A stretch of 38,393 bases of DNA from CAYQTO01 sp964420455 (GCA_964420455.1 CAYQTO010000014.1:1-38393), one strand, 5' to 3'. Shown: positions 1 to 9,670, counted from the stretch's first letter. Translations and numbers: made by a program. The notes: generated from the sequence alone by a model not told the origin.

Positions 1-92
1 ACGAATTCCGCCCCCCCCAACCAGCCTTCCCTTGCCACAGACGACCAGCCCACGAGTTAACCACTGGAAATCGCGCCGACCAAGGACGTGCC

Positions 93-839
93 ATGCCCCA
101 CTTATGCGTGAACATTGATCACGTGGCGACGCTGCGAAACGCGCGCGGCGGCGGCGAGCCGGATCCCCTCCACGCCGCCGTCCTGTGCGAACTGGCGGGC
201 GCCCGCGGCATCACCTTTCACCTCCGCGAGGACCGCCGTCACATCGTCGACGCCGACGCCTTTGCCCTTCGCCGGGTCGTCAAGGGCCTGCTCAACATGG
301 AACTGGCCTGCACCGAGGACATGATCCGCCTGGCCGCCAAGGTGAAGCCGGATCAGGTGACCCTCGTCCCCGAGCGGCGGGAGGAGCTGACCACCGAAGG
401 CGGGCTGGACGTGATCGCCAACCGCGAGACGGTGGAGAAGGGGACGCGCAAGCTCCGGCGGGCGGGCATGGCGGTGAGCCACTTCATCGACCCCGATCCC
501 GAGCAGGTGGTGGCCTCGCGGGACGCCGGCGCGACCCATGTGGAATTCCACACGGGGGCCTACGCGAACCACTTCGATCGCCATCCGGCGGAGGCGGGGC
601 ACCAGCTCGAGAAGCTGGAGGCGGCCTGCATCGTGGCCCACGGCGAGGGGCTGGTGGTCAATGCCGGCCACGGCCTGAATTACCGCAATGTGATCCCGGT
701 GGCGCGACTGCCCTTCATGAACGAACTGAATATCGGCCACGCGCTCGTCGGCCAGGCTGTTTTTGTTGGCCTTGATCGGGCCGTTCGGGACATGGTTGAC
801 CTCATCGCCCGAGCGGAAGCGACGTACGTCGAGGACTAG
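93..839 (+). CDS. pdxJ: Pyridoxine 5'-phosphate synthase PdxJ
   Basis: This enzyme condenses 3-amino-2-oxopropyl phosphate with 1-deoxy-D-xylulose 5-phosphate in the DXP-dependent route to vitamin B6, in the cytoplasm. The 248-residue product matches the family length (about 240). It opens with the PdxJ signature, in which Asn7, Asp9, His10 and Arg18 are the usual substrate-binding and catalytic positions. The loop 'ITFHLREDRRHI' and the C-terminal 'NAGHGLNYRNV' and 'ELNIGHALVGQA' segments are also typical. The ATG at 93 follows an AAGGA ribosome-binding site at 84-88 or so. The 92 bases before it show no other gene. It is followed after 39 bp by an unrelated glycosyltransferase on the same strand. 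Identification is from recognised family motifs. Confidence 0.96.
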   Translation: MPHLCVNIDHVATLRNARGGGEPDPLHAAVLCELAGARGITFHLREDRRHIVDADAFALRRVVKGLLNMELACTEDMIRLAAKVKPDQVTLVPERREELTTEGGLDVIANRETVEKGTRKLRRAGMAVSHFIDPDPEQVVASRDAGATHVEFHTGAYANHFDRHPAEAGHQLEKLEAACIVAHGEGLVVNAGHGLNYRNVIPVARLPFMNELNIGHALVGQAVFVGLDRAVRDMVDLIARAEATYVED

Positions 840-878
840 TTCCCAGGCTAAGTGGTGTTCCGGACGAGGACGCGCCGG

Positions 879-2072
879 ATGAGGATCCTATACATCTGCG
901 GCGACCAGGGAATACCGGCCTTCGGCCGCAAGGGCGCCTCCACGCACATGCGCGAGATGATCGCGGCCTTCCGTGCGCAGGGCCATGAGATCTGTCTTGC
1001 CTGTGCGGACATCGGCGGCGACCGGCGCCCCGAGGAGGACTTTCCCCTCGTCAAGCTCCCCCGTCCCACCTCGCGCGTGATTGGCATCGACGGGCGCTAT
1101 CTCGCCGGCAACACCCTCGCCCGTGCCGTCCTCAAGCGCACCACCCTCGAATTCAAGCCCGACGCCATCTACGAGCGGTCCGCCCTCTACTTCAACGCCG
1201 GAGACTGGCTTGCACGCTACTTCAACCTTCCCCGCATCCTCGAAGTAAACTCCCTCCTCTCCCACGAGCAGATCCGCCGCCTCCACTTCCCCGCCCTCGC
1301 CTGGAAGTACGAACTCAACCTCCTGCGCCGCTCCATGGCCACCGCCGCCATCTCCAACTACATGGTCCGCGACCTCGTCCAATACGGCTGTGACCACGGG
1401 ACCGTGCGCGCCTTTCCCATGGCCGTGGATCCGCGCCGCTTCCGTCCCCCCGCCGATCCCCTTCACCGCCGCCGGGAACTCAACTGGTCCGATGGCGACA
1501 TCGTGCTGGGCTATGTCGGCTCCATGAACTCCTACCACCGGCCCAACTGGTTCATGGACCTTGCGGAGAAGATCCTCCGCCGGAACGAGAACCCGCGGAT
1601 CCGCTTCCTCGTCGTCGGTGGCCATCCCCTCAAGGTCCAGCGCCACCGCAGCCGCCTGCTCCGGTGGGTGGAGGAGGGGCGCGTGCATTTCTCCGGCAGC
1701 GTGCCCCAGAGCGAGATGACCAGTTGGCTCGCGGCGATGGATGCGGTGCTGGTGCCCGGCGCCGCGCCCCAGTCGACACCCACGAAAATCTTCGAGGCGG
1801 CGGCGGTCGGCCGCCCCGTCATCCTCCCCGACACCGAGCCGATCCAGGAGCTCTGCGGCGCCGACGCCCCCTTCCTCTTCCGCGCCAATGACTTCCGCTC
1901 CTTCGAGGACAAGGTCCGCGAGTTCATCGCCACCCCCAATGACTTCGAGGTCCCAACCCGGTGCCTACGCGAGTGCGTCATCGCCGAACACACCTGGGAC
2001 CACCACGCGCGCAAGCTCACCGACTGGTTCGAGGAGATGGCCGGCCACGCGGAACAAAACGGCCACTATTGA
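879..2072 (+). CDS. GT4-like glycosyltransferase
   Basis: A probable cytoplasmic or membrane-associated glycosyltransferase of the GT-B fold, moving a sugar from a nucleotide donor to an unknown acceptor. The N-terminal half begins with the Rossmann strand 'MRILYICGD' and a 'KGASTH' loop. The C-terminal half has 'VLGYVGSM' and the donor-binding segment 'STPTKIFEAAAVGRPVI' at about residues 299-315, as in family 4. I chose the ATG at 879 over an upstream in-frame GTG at 852: it follows GAGGA at suitable spacing and gives the usual family N-terminus. It would be 397 aa. It lies 39 bp after pdxJ and converges with the next gene, whose stop is 10 bp away. The acceptor cannot be told from the sequence. 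Confidence 0.85.
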   Translation: MRILYICGDQGIPAFGRKGASTHMREMIAAFRAQGHEICLACADIGGDRRPEEDFPLVKLPRPTSRVIGIDGRYLAGNTLARAVLKRTTLEFKPDAIYERSALYFNAGDWLARYFNLPRILEVNSLLSHEQIRRLHFPALAWKYELNLLRRSMATAAISNYMVRDLVQYGCDHGTVRAFPMAVDPRRFRPPADPLHRRRELNWSDGDIVLGYVGSMNSYHRPNWFMDLAEKILRRNENPRIRFLVVGGHPLKVQRHRSRLLRWVEEGRVHFSGSVPQSEMTSWLAAMDAVLVPGAAPQSTPTKIFEAAAVGRPVILPDTEPIQELCGADAPFLFRANDFRSFEDKVREFIATPNDFEVPTRCLRECVIAEHTWDHHARKLTDWFEEMAGHAEQNGHY

Positions 2073-2081
2073 GAAGCCGGG

Positions 2082-3032
2082 CTACTCAACCAGGTTGCTT
2101 TGGCTGAGAAGGACTTCGGCCCGCGATTCCGGCTCCACCTCCACCTCCACGGCCCAGGCAAACAGATCCTCCACGAGAAGGGTATCGTGGGTCGCCACGA
2201 CGACGTAACTGCCTGGCTCCACATCGAAGTCAAAGCGTCCCCGGGAATCCGCGTGGGTCTGGTGGAGCGGGTTGAAGGCCGCCGCGGCGGACTTGACGAT
2301 CCTCCCCGGCGGAATGTCGTCCGCCTCCACTCGCCTCAGCTCCTGGTTCGTCCAGCCAATCCTCTGGTGAATCGTCGCCTCATCGAGCGCCTCGAGTTCA
2401 CGGGTCAGGACCTCGACCCGAGACTGGCTCCGTTGGCGCTCTCCTTCCGTTTCCCCCAGTGCCTTATCGAGTCTGGCAAGGACACCCCTTTGAAACCCCA
2501 CCCAGTCGCCCGTGGCCGTGGTACGATCAAACTGGAACTGCTCCCGATTGCGGCTTAACGGATGAAGGAAGGAATATTGACGATAGCCCATTTCCTGATA
2601 GGTGGATCGCGACGATTCAAGATAGTCCACCCCGCGGTCCAGATAGGCGAGGCGGCGCGATTCCTCCGCTTTTGCCTCGCGGAGGGTGGCGACACGGCCA
2701 AGGAGTTCCTGCTCCTGCCTCAGTCCCTCCAGGAGCCGGGGCCGGTCTTCCTGGGCTTTCGCGCGCCGCTCCACCCGATCCCGGATCTCCCGGAGGATCG
2801 CCCGGTGGTGCAGTTCGATCACCGTGCCCGCCAATTCCTCTGTTCGCGCATTGAGCTTGAGGAAGATCTCCCCATCGATGCCGGGAGTCACGATGGTCAC
2901 CTGCCTTACGGGCAGGGCGGGGGTTGACTCCCCGGAGCTGAAGAAGAGGTAGCTTCCACCCAAGAGGATTGCCGCTGTGCCGAACACTGCCGACAGGAGG
3001 GCGATCAGGACAACGGTGCGGGAAACGAACAT
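2082..3032 (-). CDS. Membrane-anchored coiled-coil protein with transthyretin-like C-terminal domain
   Basis: The 316-aa product has an N-terminal hydrophobic segment at about residues 7-32 that would act as an uncleaved anchor or signal. It then has two charged, Glu/Arg/Leu-rich stretches (about 60-115 and 190-225) that look like coiled coil. A short C-terminal module (about 255-300) has 'ADSRGRFDFDVEPGSYVVVA', the pattern of carboxypeptidase-regulatory or prealbumin-like folds. The topology suggests an inner-membrane protein with an extracytoplasmic rod. I do not recognise a specific family and assign no function. The start follows AGGGAA in an AT-richer leader. It faces the glycosyltransferase and lies downstream of the terminator of the GH18-like gene, so it probably has its own promoter. 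Confidence 0.75.
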   Translation of the reverse strand: MFVSRTVVLIALLSAVFGTAAILLGGSYLFFSSGESTPALPVRQVTIVTPGIDGEIFLKLNARTEELAGTVIELHHRAILREIRDRVERRAKAQEDRPRLLEGLRQEQELLGRVATLREAKAEESRRLAYLDRGVDYLESSRSTYQEMGYRQYSFLHPLSRNREQFQFDRTTATGDWVGFQRGVLARLDKALGETEGERQRSQSRVEVLTRELEALDEATIHQRIGWTNQELRRVEADDIPPGRIVKSAAAAFNPLHQTHADSRGRFDFDVEPGSYVVVATHDTLLVEDLFAWAVEVEVEPESRAEVLLSQSNLVE

Positions 3033-3116
3033 GGCTTTTCCCTATATGTCTATATCGGCATTATCAATTTGACCGTAAGTCAGGACATTACCAAGAACAA
3101 CAGAAATGTAACGCGA

Positions 3117-3144
3117 GGGGGCCGCGGACGAATCCGCGGCCCCC
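3117..3144 (-). terminator. Hairpin terminator after the GH18-like gene
   Basis: A perfect 12-bp GC stem pairs 3117-3128 with 3133-3144. On the minus strand the loop is TTCG, a stable UUCG-type tetraloop. It starts 28 bp after the minus-strand stop of the 3173-6490 gene. The run after it is T-rich but not a pure T tract. Confidence 0.7.
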
Positions 3145-3172
3145 TATTTCCGGCCCCTTTTGGGATCTGCGA

Positions 3173-6100
3173 TCAGTACTCGTCGAGCAGCATGAAGTCC
3201 GTGACCGAGGTAGCGAGCGGGGCGTCGATCACGAGTGCATCAACCCAGGTGCCCATGGTGGCGGTGGTGCCGGAAGCGTCCTCACGGTGGCCGATCTGGA
3301 CGGCGCCGCTGGTGCGGCCGCCCTCGGGGATCGGGCCGACATAGACGTCCTGATCATTGATGCGGGCGATCAGTTCGCCGCTTGGTCCTGCAAAGGGATC
3401 GATGGACAGGGCGAAGGTGGTCCAGGCGCCTTCGCTCGCCCCCGAGCCCGCCAGTGTCAGCGTGCCCAGCTCCTCGACGATCTGCGCGTCCAGGTTATCG
3501 TTCGACGCATGGACGAGCTTGAACTCCTGGGCATGGTTTCCGAGGCCGTTGTTGATGTCGACACCGCCGTTGTTGTGATAGATCAGCCAGTAGCCGTTCT
3601 CGTAGCCGCTGTTCTGCGGGGTGTCCTCAAAGAAGGTGCTGCCCTGGGTGCCACAGAAGCCGACGGCGATGGCCTCGGCGTCTCCGGCCGCCGTGGGGAT
3701 ATACAGCTCGCCGGCAACGCTGTGGCCACCGGTGATGCCCAGCGAGGCATCCCCCAGGAAGAGGATGTTGCCGCCCGAGACGTCGGCCACGCGGAGCACG
3801 TTGCCCCCATCGGCGGAGGGTCCGACGCCCGACGCCACCGAGCCCGCCAGCGCGTAGTCGAAGGTCAAAAAGGCGTTGGGTGGGAAGCTATCGAAGTTGA
3901 AGGAAACCGGCAGCGCGCCCACCGTGTCGCCGTTCGTTGCTCCGGGCGAGAGTGGCTGGACCGCGAAGTCGCTGGCGTTGTTGTTGGTGTCGGTACCGTC
4001 GGGGTAACGGCCAATGCTGTAGGCGCCGGGGGCGACCTGGCCGATCCACGCGGCGCCCTCGTTCGCCACGCCGAGTGTCTCGACCCGCACCAGCTCGTCC
4101 AGCCCGCCCCAGGCCTCGTACACGATACTGTCGTAAACCTCGCCCGTAACGGCATCGAGCAACTGGAGTGCGGAGGGGTCGGTCCCGCTCAGGTCGTCGA
4201 CGGTGGCGCCAAAGGCCGACGAATCGTCAACGTTCGGGACACTGGGATCACCCACCACAAAGTAGCCGAAGCCCGTTCCCGTGTCGTTGGGGATGCTCCC
4301 GGCAAGGGGGACCTCGTTGAGGATGGCACCGGTGCCGGGATTGTAGCTGCGAAGGACCAGGTTGGAAGGCAGGGGGCCTGCAGGACCGTAAACTTCGACG
4401 AACTCGCCGTCCTCCGCAACACCCACGAGGTCATAGCGAACCTCGTTGATTGTATACTCACCGCCGGAGGCGCCGGCCCGCGAGTAGGTGATATCGTCAA
4501 TCCAGAGATCGAAGGTTCCGGTGGCTGTTATGGTCAGGATAATGAAGCCATAGAAGGCGATTTCGCGAGGGGCGTTGCCGGTCAAGTCGAGGACGCCGTC
4601 GCCATTGGAGAGGCCGGGCTCGGACGTCGTGAAGCCGACGACCGGATCGTTTAGAAGGTCGAAGCTGAGGACCTGCCAGCCAGCGGTGGCGAGGGAGGTG
4701 AGGGGACCGACTTCGATTTCGCCCTCGCCATCGACCACCAGGATGCGGATCGCGACATCCGGGGCGGCAATCGGCGGATTGATCCATGCCCTGATGATCC
4801 CATCGTTGGGAAGAAAGCCCAGGGGCATGCCGAGGTCGAGGTCGGGAGTTGAGGCATCGTCCGCCATGTAGGCATGACGGACGGGGAGGGTGGAGGGTGT
4901 GGAGTCGAACTCGGCGGTGACGAGCATGGCACTGTTGCTGGGCGTGGGGCCGCCGGCCGGCGGAGGGCCGACGACGGCAAGAGTGGCGGCGATCATCCCA
5001 AAGGTATCGGGATTCGTGAGGGGAGCCTCCCAGAGGGGGCTTAGGGTGTTGTTCTCGAACCGCTCGAGGAAGTAGGAGGTGGCTCCTTCGGGGGCGAGCA
5101 CCTCGGCGCCTATCTGGTAGAACTGGGGCCATGTTCGTCGTGTTCCCGACGATCCGGTGCGCGGGTTGTGGCTGTTTGGCGCGGACATCCAGCCAAGCTC
5201 CCACCAGCCGACGCCGCCCAGGCGCTTTCCTTCCAGCGCCGGGTCGCCGGAGGGCACCTCGTTGCTTTCCACGATCCGCATTTTGTACTCGATGGAAGTT
5301 TCGTCGTCGTACACGGTGACAAGGTCGACGGCGAACGGGGCGCCCACGGTCGGCGTATAGAGACCTGTGTCCTGCGTCCAGGCGGTCTCGTCGCCGCGGC
5401 GATAGTTCCGGGCGAGGGGGTAGCCAGTAACCGTGTTGTAGCGTGCGTCGAAGGCGGCCTCGGCCCAGGTACGGACGCGGCGGATGCGGTCGTCGCCGAC
5501 GCCCGACCCCTCCGGATCCAGCGTGGGCCAGTCGTAGGCTTCGCCGCCACCCGGATTGGTCACGTAGAATTCAAGCGAGTAGGCGGGGAGGATCGGCACC
5601 ATCTTGCGCGGGTCGAACCCGGCGGCGAGATAGTCGTTAAGCTCGCCAACATAGCGGTCGCGTTCGGCAATGGAATTGGGGGAGGAGGAGAACCCCCCAG
5701 CCCAGGGATAGGTGCTGTAGAACATGTAGTCGAGCGAGCCGTTGAGGGCGGCGGCGTCGTGGCGCGTCGCAGAATAGCTCGGGTTCACGTAGAGAGAGAG
5801 TTCGATGTAGGGGCGACTCGAATCGACCGCAGTCCAGGCATCGAAGGCGGCCCGGCAATCGGTCATGAAGGCGCTGATGTTGTCGCGGGTGGTTGCGGTC
5901 CAGTTGAACTCGAGATCGAAGCTGACGCCGGTCACGTTGCCGCCGCTCGCCAGATCCTGTGTGAGTTCCGCCGTGATGTTGTTGATCAGCGCCGTGGCGC
6001 TCCCATCGGCGTCGTCCATGGCATCGATCAGGTTGGCTTCGCTGAACCCGCCACTGAAGGGGAACACGTTGGCGACGACCATGTGGACCTGGACGCCGTT

Positions 6101-6490
6101 TCGCTCGGCGTCGCCGCCGGCAAGAAACGCCGCCGGGCGTGAATCCCACGCGGTCGTGTCGAGATTTCCCGCCGCATCGAATCCAATGAACGCATATCCG
6201 ACGTGCGTCAGTGCGTGCCAGCGATAGAACTCCTCGGCCCCGTCGCGGTAATAAGGATGGTAGCCGAAAACGATGAAGTCCTCGTCGATGGCGGGACTGA
6301 CGGGTGCGGTTGGTGTCCCCTTGATGGCAGGCGCGGACTCGCGGGTGATCGCCTGGGAGGAGGAGAATGCCTGAAGTTGTTCGCCATGGACCGAGGCGGG
6401 TTCCTCCGCCGCCACGGCCCCCACGAACGCGCCTCCGCCAAGGAGCCCCCAACAAAGACAACGAGTCCTACGCAGGTCCAAACGAATCAT
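3173..6490 (-). CDS. Secreted multidomain protein with GH18-like catalytic domain and lamin-tail-like module
   Basis: A 1105-aa exported protein. The signal peptide is about residues 1-28, ending 'FVGAVAA'. The first domain (about 70-460) looks like a family 18 chitinase/glucosaminidase-like barrel: 'FGYHPYYRDGAEEFYRW', 'THVGYAFIGFD' and 'GVSFDLEFNW', where Asp192 and Glu194 sit at the DxE part of the DxxDxDxE active-site motif. The first Asp of that motif is not kept. A central beta-rich region precedes a lamin-tail-like module (about 680-800, 'TINEVRYDLVG' and 'GEFVEVYGPAG'). The end (about 860-1105) resembles a concanavalin-like jelly roll. I prefer the ATG at 6490 to the GTG at 6508 because AGGAA lies 8 nt before it. 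The likely role is attack on, or binding of, an extracellular glycan; the substrate is unknown. Confidence 0.72.
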   Translation of the reverse strand: MIRLDLRRTRCLCWGLLGGGAFVGAVAAEEPASVHGEQLQAFSSSQAITRESAPAIKGTPTAPVSPAIDEDFIVFGYHPYYRDGAEEFYRWHALTHVGYAFIGFDAAGNLDTTAWDSRPAAFLAGGDAERNGVQVHMVVANVFPFSGGFSEANLIDAMDDADGSATALINNITAELTQDLASGGNVTGVSFDLEFNWTATTRDNISAFMTDCRAAFDAWTAVDSSRPYIELSLYVNPSYSATRHDAAALNGSLDYMFYSTYPWAGGFSSSPNSIAERDRYVGELNDYLAAGFDPRKMVPILPAYSLEFYVTNPGGGEAYDWPTLDPEGSGVGDDRIRRVRTWAEAAFDARYNTVTGYPLARNYRRGDETAWTQDTGLYTPTVGAPFAVDLVTVYDDETSIEYKMRIVESNEVPSGDPALEGKRLGGVGWWELGWMSAPNSHNPRTGSSGTRRTWPQFYQIGAEVLAPEGATSYFLERFENNTLSPLWEAPLTNPDTFGMIAATLAVVGPPPAGGPTPSNSAMLVTAEFDSTPSTLPVRHAYMADDASTPDLDLGMPLGFLPNDGIIRAWINPPIAAPDVAIRILVVDGEGEIEVGPLTSLATAGWQVLSFDLLNDPVVGFTTSEPGLSNGDGVLDLTGNAPREIAFYGFIILTITATGTFDLWIDDITYSRAGASGGEYTINEVRYDLVGVAEDGEFVEVYGPAGPLPSNLVLRSYNPGTGAILNEVPLAGSIPNDTGTGFGYFVVGDPSVPNVDDSSAFGATVDDLSGTDPSALQLLDAVTGEVYDSIVYEAWGGLDELVRVETLGVANEGAAWIGQVAPGAYSIGRYPDGTDTNNNASDFAVQPLSPGATNGDTVGALPVSFNFDSFPPNAFLTFDYALAGSVASGVGPSADGGNVLRVADVSGGNILFLGDASLGITGGHSVAGELYIPTAAGDAEAIAVGFCGTQGSTFFEDTPQNSGYENGYWLIYHNNGGVDINNGLGNHAQEFKLVHASNDNLDAQIVEELGTLTLAGSGASEGAWTTFALSIDPFAGPSGELIARINDQDVYVGPIPEGGRTSGAVQIGHREDASGTTATMGTWVDALVIDAPLATSVTDFMLLDEY

Positions 6491-6502
6491 GGATGAGTTC
6501 CT

Positions 6503-6514
6503 GGGCACGTGCCC
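6503..6514. promoter_or_regulatory. 12-bp perfect palindrome GGGCACGTGCCC
   Basis: A perfect palindrome lies just upstream of the ribosome-binding site of the GH18-like gene (start 6490). It could be an operator, or simply a stable GC element in the leader. Only the symmetry and position are seen. Confidence 0.3.
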
Positions 6515-6826
6515 GGTACGGGCGTCGTGTGTATTGTTTCCGGAGATAGCGGGGAATTAATCCGGGGATGGAATATCGGGCAAGTCGGAACGGACCCGAG
6601 GCCGGGTGACAAGTCGGGTTCCCGGGGAGCGCCCCGGGCAACTTCGGGAAGGCGAGAGAAGTCGTCCCACGCCAATTGCATAAGGGCGTGAATTTGTTCG
6701 CCCCATCCGCTTCTCAGGGTAATCCCGAGGAAGCGCTCAGGTCAGAAATCGGCTGTTTATTCCGCCCCTGAAAAATAAGGACTTATGGAGCCCGTCTCAG
6801 GAACCTCCTGCTTTTGCTTCGCTTGT
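6515..6826. other. Intergenic region between divergent genes
   Basis: This stretch separates the minus-strand GH18-like gene from the plus-strand PilZ-like gene. I see no convincing gene in it. It is locally richer in A+T (for example near 6755-6785) and should hold the promoter for the GH18-like gene, but no clear -35/-10 pair could be fixed on the minus strand. Confidence 0.6.
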
Positions 6827-6854
6827 TTGACAATGCTTGCTCGTGTGCTAACGT
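6827..6854 (+). promoter_or_regulatory. Sigma70-type promoter for the PilZ-like gene
   Basis: A consensus TTGACA (6827-6832) is followed after 16 bp by TAACGT (6849-6854), preceded by TG at 6846-6847 as in extended -10 elements. Transcription would begin about 25 nt before the ATG at 6886. Confidence 0.5.
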
Positions 6855-6885
6855 ATGGAATCGAAACCCGCCCCGGAGGGTGGCC

Positions 6886-7272
6886 ATGCAAAACGTGACG
6901 CCCATATCGTCTGCCCACCTCGTCAGCAAGCAACGCGCAACCCTGCTGCTGGTGACCAGCGAGGACGGCGCCATGCAGGAGTTCGAGGCGGTTGTGACGC
7001 GGATCACGCCGATGGCGATCCGTCTCGCCCTCAAGCAGATTCCCCCGGTCCCCTTCCAGTTGCTCTATCGGTGGAACCGGCTGGTCGACATGCATCTCGA
7101 CCTCCCCTCGCCCCACAACAGGAAGGCCCACGCCCGGGGCGTGCTGATCGGCCTCGCGGCCGACTACAGCCTCGATGCCCCCCTCGTCATCGTCGATATC
7201 GAATTCGCCGAGATCACCGAGGAGGAGGAGAAAGCCCTGCGCGATTCGAACCCCGCTCTCGTGGTATCCTGA
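6886..7272 (+). CDS. Small PilZ-like domain protein (tentative)
   Basis: A 128-aa cytoplasmic protein with alternating beta strands. It ends in 'VIVDIEFAEITEEEEKALRD', which resembles the last strand and helix of PilZ domains ('...G-x-F-x-x-[IL]-x-x-x-E-x-x-x-L'). The RxxxR and D/NxSxxG c-di-GMP motifs of canonical PilZ proteins are not visible, so any member would be degenerate or non-binding. The ATG at 6886 follows CGGAGGG at good spacing; a GTG two codons earlier is possible. Its own strong promoter lies just upstream. It precedes a secreted beta-propeller gene by about 100 bp. Treat the family call as a guess from fold pattern. Confidence 0.55.
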   Translation: MQNVTPISSAHLVSKQRATLLLVTSEDGAMQEFEAVVTRITPMAIRLALKQIPPVPFQLLYRWNRLVDMHLDLPSPHNRKAHARGVLIGLAADYSLDAPLVIVDIEFAEITEEEEKALRDSNPALVVS

Positions 7273-7373
7273 GGAGCGCCGGCAGCCGTCCATTCCGCCG
7301 AAAGCAATTGACCTCCCCAAAAATTCCGCCAGCCCTCTCGCTACGCCTACCATCACGACCGGGAGGGTCTCCG

Positions 7374-9628
7374 ATGCTGCGTCTCCTTACAGTTGGCATC
7401 CTGTTGCCGACAATCCTGCTGTCCGCTTCCCGAATTCCTGCGCAACGTCCCGCGATGTTTGGCTACAATTCGGACGGCCAGTTCGTCCGGACGGATCTCC
7501 TGGTGGGAACGTCGGAGTTCGTCTCGGGCATTCGGGCGCCAAACAAGGTCGTCGGACCGGTGGCCACCGACCCCACCAACGGCGATGTGTACTTTCTGGA
7601 TGTCGCGACGGAAAACCGGGAACTGCTGGTGGTACCGAACGGGGCCACCACGGAAACCCTCGTTGGGCGCAACACGCTCTTCGAGGGGGTGGCGTTCCTC
7701 GACATGGCTTTCACGGCGGACGGCCGCCTGTTTCTGGGGACGGCGGCGGGCCGGATCTTCGAGGTGGACAAGACGACGGCGGCAACCTCGCTCGTGACCG
7801 ATGGTGGGGACGGGGCTGCCGGGCAGCCTGCCCTGGAGAATGTACGCGGTCTGGACGCGAGCGACAACGCCACGCTGCTGGTGGTGGATCGCAACCTGGA
7901 ACACCTGGTGGCCGTGGACCTGGCAACCGGTTCGCGCACACTCGTGGCGAGCGCTTCGGTCGGTGCCGGCATCGCGCCGGATCGCCCGGGGATGGTGGCA
8001 GTCGCCCCCAACGGCGATGTCTATACAAGCTGGCAGCCGGGGGTCCTCACACGGATCGATCCCGCCACCGGCGATCGCACCGTTGTCTCGAGATCCCTCG
8101 CACCGGCGGTCGGCTCCGGCCTGGACTTCGGCGCCGCCTTCGACCTCGAGGTGACGGACACTGTTGCATACTGGATGCAACTGGACGGAGGCACGATAGC
8201 CGACCTGATCGCCGTGGATCTCGCCACGGGGGACCGCAGCCGCCTCCAGGGCACCGGGTTCCTCATCTTCCCCAACCCCTTCTGGACCATGATGGACTTC
8301 GGCCCCGGTGGCCAAATGGTCGTGTCCGAGAGCCGCGAACTGCGCACGATCGACCTCGTCACGGGTGACTTCGGGATCTTTGCCACGTGGGCGAGGGTCG
8401 GCACCGGGCCCATTTATGGCCAGCATCTGCTCCCCGAGTCGGACACAACGGCGATCGGTTATTTCCCGGACCCCGGACTCGTCGGCCGGTTGGAACTGGC
8501 AACGGGCGAGGTGACCGAACTCTCCGGTCCCACCGTCGGTGCGGGTCCTTCCCTTCCCGACCTGACCGACCTTGCCCGCGGTCCCGCTGGAACCCTCTGG
8601 GGGCTCGACAACACCTCGGGGGCCCTCGTCCAAATCGATCTTTCCACCGGCGACCGCACCGTTCTTCTCACCTCGCCGACTCTCACCCTCAACTCGGGCG
8701 CAGTCACCTTCGACGTGGATGTCGGTTCGACGCCCACCGCCTACCTCGCGCGCCAGGGCCGGGCGACCCTTCTGCCGCCCCTGTTGCTCCAGCCCGGTCC
8801 CGGTGGGCCCGCGGACCTGCTTGCCATCGACCCCACCACGTCGACCCTCCGCACCGTTGTCCCCACCAACACCGACGTCCTCAGCCGTCCGCTGGACGTG
8901 ATCCTTCAAGGCCCGGACACGGCAATCCTGACCAACCGAACCCAGTTCGGGTTCGGGATCAACTTTGGCTCGCCCGGGGTTTACCGGATTGATCTGGCAA
9001 CAGGCGCGACCGACCTCTTCCCCACCGGCACCTTCGGCGTTTGGCTTGCCCGTGCGACCGATGGCGACATCTACAATTACGGCGGTTCCGGATATCGGAC
9101 AATCCGCGATGGCGCGGTGAACGAGGAGGTTGCCCTGCCGGCTGCGATCAGCATCGAAAGCGGCGTGGTGGTCGCCGACGCGCCGTCGACACCCACCGTG
9201 GAGGTGATCGGCGTGNNNNNNNNNNCCCTGGCGACCCGGCCCCGCTCTCCGTCGAGGGCACCGGGGTGACGCTGGACTTCTCCTCATCGGTGGGTGGATC
9301 GGTGACGGTAACGCTACACCGGAGCCAGCCGCCGAATTTTCCCGAAGCGGTACCGGTGTACTGGGAGGTCGACGGGTCCGCACTTCCCGATCCGTTCGTC
9401 GCCCGCCTCTCGTTCGTCTATACACCTGCACTGCTCGACCGTGCCGGGCTCTCCGATACCCAGTTTGAAATCTACAAGTCCGGGGATGGCGGCACAAGCT
9501 GGGCCCCCGTGCCAACGGCCTACGGGAGCCTCGTGGCCACGACGGACACGGACCAGACGTCGTTTTCGCTCTGGACCCTTGGGCCGGTTTCGGAGTCTTC
9601 CACCCGGGACTGGTGGCTGTTGCACTAG
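7374..9628 (+). CDS. Secreted beta-propeller-like protein, interrupted by an assembly gap
   Basis: It has a signal peptide (about residues 1-24, 'LLPTILLSASRIPAQ'). The body is built of repeats spaced roughly 50-70 residues apart, each with a 'D-L-A-T-G-D-R-x-x-L' type turn (for example 'DLATGSRTLV', 'DPATGDRTVV', 'DLATGDRSRL', 'DLSTGDRTVL'). This is the look of NHL/SMP-30-like propeller blades. Ten Ns at 9216-9225 interrupt it and the reading frame changes across them. The right-hand side continues in another frame to a stop at 9628, ending 'TSFSLWTLGP...DWWLLH'. The gap length is therefore not a true size and the gene is probably intact in the organism. GGGAGG precedes the ATG at 7374. The ligand is unknown. 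Confidence 0.7.
9216..9225. other. Scaffold gap (10 N)
   Basis: Ten Ns interrupt the beta-propeller gene. The codon frame differs on the two sides, so the number of missing bases is not 10. Confidence 0.98.
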
Positions 9629-9670
9629 CGGGGCGCGCCACCAGGAGCGATGATCCCCGTACAGGGACAA

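Noticed and set aside
2969..4654. Plus-strand open frame opposite the GH18-like gene
   Set aside because: Low-complexity shadow; the minus strand encodes a signal peptide and recognisable domains.
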